From the NCBI GenBank assembly GCA_012931725.1, contig CM022952.1, forward strand, positions 59,783,772-59,847,771: a stretch of DNA of 64,000 nt. Direction: 5' to 3'. Positions 59,812 through 64,000 of the stretch are shown here, piece after piece (within the stretch, counting starts at the first letter, position 1; every line of letters starts with the position of its first letter). The notes beneath the pieces are model-generated. The model did no database searches. It was not told the DNA's origin and saw only the letters and a list, made by a program, of their open reading frames with translations. The position numbers and the translations under genes are program-made. The DNA is from Litsea cubeba. Lineage: Eukaryota; Streptophyta; Magnoliopsida; Laurales; Lauraceae.

Positions 59812-60500
59812 TCTAGGTATGGAGAGTTCTGCTCATACCCGACTTTGGTATGAATCTCAGTTATTGGCCTTCCGAACTCCATTTTCTTTGCATTGTTCTT
59901 TTCATTTATATCTTGCACTTATTTTTCTTGATCCTATAATTATACATTTTTTATGTGTACAAATCTTTCCTTGAGGTACACTGAAGCTGAACACTATTTC
60001 AGAGTCATTGTGCCTCGAAGACTGTACCTAACATTCTACCAATGAACACCCTCTGTTTGATATTTTCTCTGATGGGGTTAATATTTGTCCATGCATTCAA
60101 TTCCAAGAATACCAGCGGGGGGCTCACGGCCATGTTGAGAAAGCGTTTGCGAAAGCCCCATTTCAACTATAATAGAATCCAAACATATCTGGATTTTTTT
60201 TTTTTTTTTGATTAGCTGGTTCCCAATCTTTCGAGATGGACTCATCCCTACCAGTCAGAAAAAGACGAATACACTCCCTTATAATTCCACATGACCTAGA
60301 AATCTTATGAATGCCCCAAAGTTCGTGATTTAGATCAAACTGAGTTCTTGCCTGTAGGCTTAAAAAAAAAAAAAAAAAGCATGAATGAATACTACACAAT
60401 CTGCTTATGAAAGTGGGGGCCATAATTATCCTTTCTTTTACTTCGTTAGGTCAGCCTCGGTCCTTTTTTTTCACCTTGGATTGGAGCAGCCTCTTCTTCT
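59812..60500. other. Intergenic DNA upstream of the phosphatase gene
   Basis: No gene is recognised. It holds a T-run near 60191 and an A-run near 60362 enclosing about 150 bp with an open minus-strand frame (60163-60423) that I do not recognise. Confidence 0.5.
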
Positions 60501-60512
60501 TCTCCTCCTCCT

Positions 60513-60519
60513 TATAAAA
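60513..60519 (+). promoter_or_regulatory. Candidate TATA box of the phosphatase gene
   Basis: TATAAAA lies after a CTTCTTCTTCTCCTCCTCC tract, 318 bases before the start codon. The expected transcript start near 60545 would give a leader of about 290 bases with A-rich and (GA)n (60811-60826) stretches. Confidence 0.55.
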
Positions 60520-60836
60520 CAAGAGAGGAGAAGAGAAAAAAAACAAAAGAAAAAAAAAAAAAAAAAAACTCCTCTCACTCCTTTATAAATCCGTGATCGC
60601 CATAGAGGAATGTTTCAAAAGCTCTCTCTCAGAGAGGGCAAGAAAAGGCAATCCCAGAGAAGCAGAGGTGGAGAAGAAAGAGGATCCTCTCATCCCCCTA
60701 CTTCCATCCATTCGAATCCCTCAACAAACCCGAACTGGGTTTGATCCAGATAAGGGAAAGAAGAAGAAGAAAAAAACCATTCAAACTATATAATTCTTGT
60801 TAGATTTCTTGAGAGAGAGAGAGAGATAGAGGGGAA

Positions 60837-61014
60837 ATGGACGCTGCTGTTCTGGACGACGTCATAAATCGGCTTCTGGAAGTCAGAGGGAGCAAGCCAG
60901 GGAGGCAGGTGCAGCTGTCAGAGTCGGAGATCCGCCAGCTCTGCGTTGTCTCCAAGGAAATCTTTATGCAGCAGCCAAATCTCCTCGAGCTTGAAGCTCC
61001 CATCAAAATATGCG
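60837..61014 (+). CDS. TOPP: Type-1 Ser/Thr protein phosphatase catalytic subunit, exon 1 (partial gene)
   Basis: The exon encodes the first 59 residues of a PP1 catalytic subunit, which removes phosphate from Ser/Thr residues of many proteins in nucleus and cytosol together with regulatory subunits. It starts MDAAVLDDVINRLLEVR and contains SESEIRQLCVVSKEIF and QQPNLLELEAPIKIC, the N-terminal helices just before the metal-binding GDxHG motif. The exon ends after the first base of the following Gly codon (phase 1) at a GT donor (61015), just before the GDxHG motif. The start context GAAATGG is good, and no upstream frame extends it. The catalytic part lies beyond 64000: I find no GDxHG, GDYVDRG or GNHE segment in the window. 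It is the only clear host gene here and its reading frame is intact. Confidence 0.9.
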
Positions 61015-61189
61015 GTACCTCTGCGAAACCCACTTGCATGTTCCCCTCAATTTTTTTTGTAGTTTATGATCTTTGGGCACTGTTGAATTGTCTATTGTGG
61101 AATGGGTTTTGTTTGTTTTCCCACTCCAGTGATGGATCGAATCATTTGCAGTTGCTTGTTGAATGTTTTGGGTTTTAGGGGTTTAGATT

Positions 61190-61680
61190 GGTCGGGTGTG
61201 TAAAACTTGGTGTCCCTCTCTAGTTATCTTGAGTTGGGGTTCTTGTGATCGACCACTGATTCACTCATTGAAGTGAGATTGACAGCCCAACCTTTTGGGT
61301 TTTGTGCTTTCCAACCTGCTTCATACTTTATTTTCTTACTTTGCCTCTATAATTAGTGTTTAATGACTTGATTTTTGTGGATCGAACTGGGAACTCTTGA
61401 GATATTGTGCTAATAATCTGAAGATTTAGGTGTACCTCTAATGTTATCTTCAGTTTCTGGGTTGGGATTTCTGTGATTGCTATCACTGGTTCATTGAAGT
61501 GATGTGGACAGTTATGAGCCACCTTTTTTTTTTCAATTGATAGTTCTCGACCTTGAAGAAGCAGAGAACAGTAGCACTTAGCCAATATAATTAATGATTT
61601 TTGATCTGATTTTTGCGGGTGGAACCATTGGATATACTGTGTTCACAATTTGCTGGTTTAACTTTATGTCCCTGCAGTTT
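61190..61680 (+). repeat. Diverged ~230-bp tandem duplication in the intron
   Basis: Blocks recur in the same order about 225-240 bases apart: ATTGAAGTGA..G..GACAG at 61268 and 61493, a GATTTTTG(T/C)GG(A/G)T(C/G)GAAC segment near 61370 and 61606, and GGTTGGGATTTCTGTGAT against GAGTTGGGGTTCTTGTGAT. The second copies are diverged. Confidence 0.7.
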
Positions 61681-62939
61681 TGGAGAGTAATTTTAGGTTC
61701 ATACTGCATTTACATGTTAACATTTTCTTTCGTTCGAAGAAGACATATATGACGATCGAGAATGCTTATAAACTCGTACTGCTGGTTTTATGCATGTTGT
61801 CAACAACACCAAAATTTTTCTTCAAATCATGTCTTCTTGAATATTAGGCTGAACACCAGATGATTCTGGTAACTTTCGTGAGGGATTACAGAGATAAGAA
61901 ATTTAGTCATAGCAAGGTCGAATATTTCAAGATCACAACATATTTAGATAGCCATTCTCATAGACAAAAAAAGAGGTTAATGGTTTTTTGATGTTCTTTG
62001 AATGACAACTTTTTTAAGGTATAAAAATATGACTGACAAAAGAATCATCATCTTACAAAGGATATATTGGACTGGACAAAATCTATATTTTTTTTTCTCT
62101 AGAAAATGGTATGTGTGATATGATCATATAACGTCTCATATGAATGAAGGGATAAATAATCTTTTTGGTGCTACCACAGTATATAGAGTTGGAAACATGC
62201 TACAATACTTTAGTTTACTGTATTGCTAAGGATTTTCAGGACAACTTAATTGTGAGAAGTGCTCGTCCAGTGCTATTGATTGGATGTCTTCTAGGGACGA
62301 GGGGCCTTGAATTTACATTTTTATTTTAAAGAAATTAAGTCCTTGGCTTCTTCTGGAGTTCTGTCCCCGCATCTTGGGTGCTCCACTAATAGCAGCGTGA
62401 GCTCTTTGGCTTAACAAGGGGTGTTTAAGATGTCTTCTTTGTTTGCTCCAACTATGTAATCTTTTCATTGTTTGTATCATGGGGTATACATAGAATTCTC
62501 TTATGGCTACTTTTCTCTTTTGATGCGGACGGCGGATCAAGATGTGAGGCGGGTAGATATGGAGATGGAAGATGGAGGGGTTAGGTCAGGGAAATCCTAA
62601 AAATCTTGGACTCATGCCAAACTCCCTGTCTCAGGCAGGGAGAAGAAGCTTCCCATCGAGTAGAGTAGAAGAGAGCAAGTCACTCACAATCTCTTTCTCA
62701 TTAATAAAAAATCTAATCTCAAAAAAGGCATTACAATGCTTTAAATGGGAGAAAACTAAACCTATATCTAATCTCAACCATCTAAACAATCCTACAATTG
62801 AGTTTAAAACATTTTATCTTAAATAAACAGGATACATAAATCATGAAACATCGCTAAATAAAATAAAATAAATCATAAAATGGATGGGGCTGGGTCCAAT
62901 GGATTGGGTCGAGATAAATGGGCTGGGCTGACGGACTGG

Positions 62940-63130
62940 TCGCTCATGGGGACCTTGAGCCAGTTTGACACTTTACTAGCTTAGTAAAAGAAATTATCCC
63001 TTAGGGATAATTTCTTTTATAAATACTCTCTTATGTCTTCTGTTTTGAATGTACTCCCAATTATTCTTTCATTATTATAAAATATCCTTGAGCTTCTTCT
63101 TCAACATCTTTTGAGTGATTCTTCTCATGG
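62940..63130 (+). repeat. Probable decayed copia LTR end
   Basis: The hairpin, TATAAATA and a following AT-rich leader lie about 140 bases before a copia gag start. This order resembles the U3-R-U5 end of a copia LTR. LTR borders were not found. Confidence 0.45.
62986..63018. repeat. Perfect 15-bp inverted repeat with 3-base loop
   Basis: AAAAGAAATTATCCC (62986-63000), TTA, GGGATAATTTCTTTT (63004-63018). It is followed at once by TATAAATA (63018-63025), so it may be part of the U3 promoter region of the decayed copia LTR. A terminator role is unlikely. Confidence 0.9.
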
Positions 63131-63161
63131 TTTTAGAGTATCCAAGTTCTTCAAGTTCGTC

Positions 63162-63640
63162 AATGGCAAATGAAATTTTTGTCTCTCAATCAACTCGCAA
63201 CACTTGTCTCTGTGAAGCTTAAGTCAACAAATTTTCTTCTATGAAGTATGCAGATTCTTTCATTGGTCAAGAGTCTCTGCTTAATAAATTACCTCAACAA
63301 AGATGCCCTTGTGAGCATAATCAAGAATGAAAAATATGTGTTAGTTGAAAACCTCAAATAGATTCAATGGGAGAAGATTAGAAGAATGATCAATTCCTTA
63401 AAACTTGCTTACCAGGACAACGAGTGAAGAAGCTTTATCTTTAGTCACTGGTCTTGATACGTTAAAGCAAGTTTGGGAATGTTTAGCAGATACCTTAATC
63501 AACTAAGGATAGAGAAGTAACATTGCGAGGGTAATTTTAGATATTTAAAAAGGGATCTTGTGCAGTAGATTAACATGTTTGAGCCTTTAAAATGATATGT
63601 GGTGATTTAGCGGCTACTCAATGTCCAGTTAATGCTTTTT
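63162..63640 (+). pseudogene. Decayed copia gag fragment
   Basis: The sequence after an ATG at 63162 reads, with frame changes, MANEIFVSQSTR, then VKLKSTNFLL and SMQILSLVKSLCLINYLNKDA (from about 63210), and later EEALSLVTGLDTLKQVWECLA near 63430. These are the start and middle of a UBN2-type copia gag of a different lineage from the Sireviruses here. Stops include a TGA near 63242, where Trp is usual, and TAG at 63358. Confidence 0.75.
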
Positions 63641-63699
63641 TTTATTTTTTTTATTTTTTGTTGCACCTAGTGGGAAAAGGCTTGGTTTGGTTTGGTTGT

Positions 63700-64000
63700 T
63701 GTATGGATTGGGACCACAATATGAGAGCCTTGTGCCAGCTATGTTGTCTAAGCCTCCTTACCTTACTATTAATTTGTGACTGCTCTTCAAAGTTATGAGG
63801 CTTGAAATCAATGCTATGTAAAGGAGAAACAACATACACTTGTTGATCCCAATTGTTGTATGCACAATATGAGAGCTTTGTGATAGCTATGTTGTCTAAT
63901 CCTCCTTACCCTACCTATTTTCTATTAGTGACTCCTCTTCAAAGTTATGAGTTGAGGAATCAATGCTATGTGGAGGAGAAACAGCACGCTCGTTGATACC
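63700..64000 (+). repeat. 149-bp tandem repeat, two units, running off the window
   Basis: ACAATATGAGAG recurs at 63716 and 63865. The units share GCTATGTTGTCTAA, TCCTCCTTACC, CTTCAAAGTTATGAG and AATCAATGCTATGT in the same order. The last bases (CGTTGATACC) match the start of the next unit, so the array probably continues. Confidence 0.85.

Larger units (their letters stand above)
61015..64000 (+). other. First intron of the phosphatase gene (to window end)
   Basis: The donor GTACCT follows the exon. Almost 3 kb follow without the second coding exon. The interval holds a diverged duplication (61190-61680), a hairpin (62986-63018), decayed copia sequence (about 62940-63640) and a tandem repeat at the right edge. 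The length is an inference from absence of exon 2. Confidence 0.6.

Noticed and set aside
60163..60423. 86-residue minus-strand frame flanked by T- and A-runs, considered as a retroposed gene fragment
   Set aside because: No recognised family, no A/B box as in a SINE, no target duplication found, and homopolymer runs on both sides are not a proper poly-A tail pattern.
61015..64000. Search for PP1 exon 2 (GDxHG, GDYVDRG, GNHE)
   Set aside because: None was found on the plus strand; the apparent read-through frame 60837-61178 past the donor is intron sequence.
1..64000. CRISPR arrays, tRNA and rRNA genes, organelle insertions
   Set aside because: Repeats seen are tandem or dispersed transposon parts without spacer structure; the GGTATCAGAGC-like words are primer sites next to LTRs and not tRNA genes; no organelle gene was recognised.

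Overview
This window is nuclear DNA from a flowering plant, probably a eudicot. It contains one ordinary host gene fragment, the first coding exon of a plant type-1 protein phosphatase (60837-61014). Almost everything else is plant transposable elements: Ty1/copia Sireviruses, a Ty3/gypsy Tat-lineage element, a long-LTR gypsy-like family, solo LTRs and hAT DNA transposons. I see no rRNA, tRNA, CRISPR array or bacterial-type operon.

Layout. (1) 1-12870 is a minus-strand Sirevirus-type copia element whose 3' LTR runs off the left edge. Its gag region is split by a 4.1 kb solo LTR (5612-9731, TSD GATGG). (2) 12871-17216 is unrecognised DNA holding another solo LTR (15090-16842, TSD GTGTG). (3) 17217 to about 59811 is one old LTR-like unit, here called R1 (about 2.8-2.9 kb of its own sequence), cut into four pieces by three insertions. 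The first is a Tat gypsy element (17884-45700, TSD GGAGT). The second is a compact Sirevirus without pol (47477-55687, TSD ATTTA). The third is R2, a second member of the R1 family (55868-59522, TSD CTACT). The Tat element itself carries a probable solo LTR (18718-21160), a hAT transposon (21616-26837) and a large non-autonomous element with 4 kb LTRs (30633-40724, TSD CATAC). R2 carries a small hAT-like element (56317-57200). (4) 59812-64000 is the 5' end of the phosphatase gene and its first intron, which holds decayed copia sequence and diverged tandem repeats.

How the parts relate. Nesting order agrees with LTR divergence. The innermost 4 kb-LTR element and the small Sirevirus have nearly identical LTRs, the left copia element differs at about 12 of 323 compared positions, and the Tat LTRs differ at roughly 7%. 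All autonomous polyproteins are broken by stops, frameshifts, insertions or catalytic changes. Two elements also carry reading frames opposite to gag-pol: a three-exon antisense gene with its own TATA box in the Tat element, and a short coiled-coil frame in the left Sirevirus.

The most unusual signal is a set of clustered 10-bp self-complementary words of the form CG(G/C)TNNA(C/G)CG inside LTRs of unrelated families. Their copy number differs between the two LTRs of the same element.
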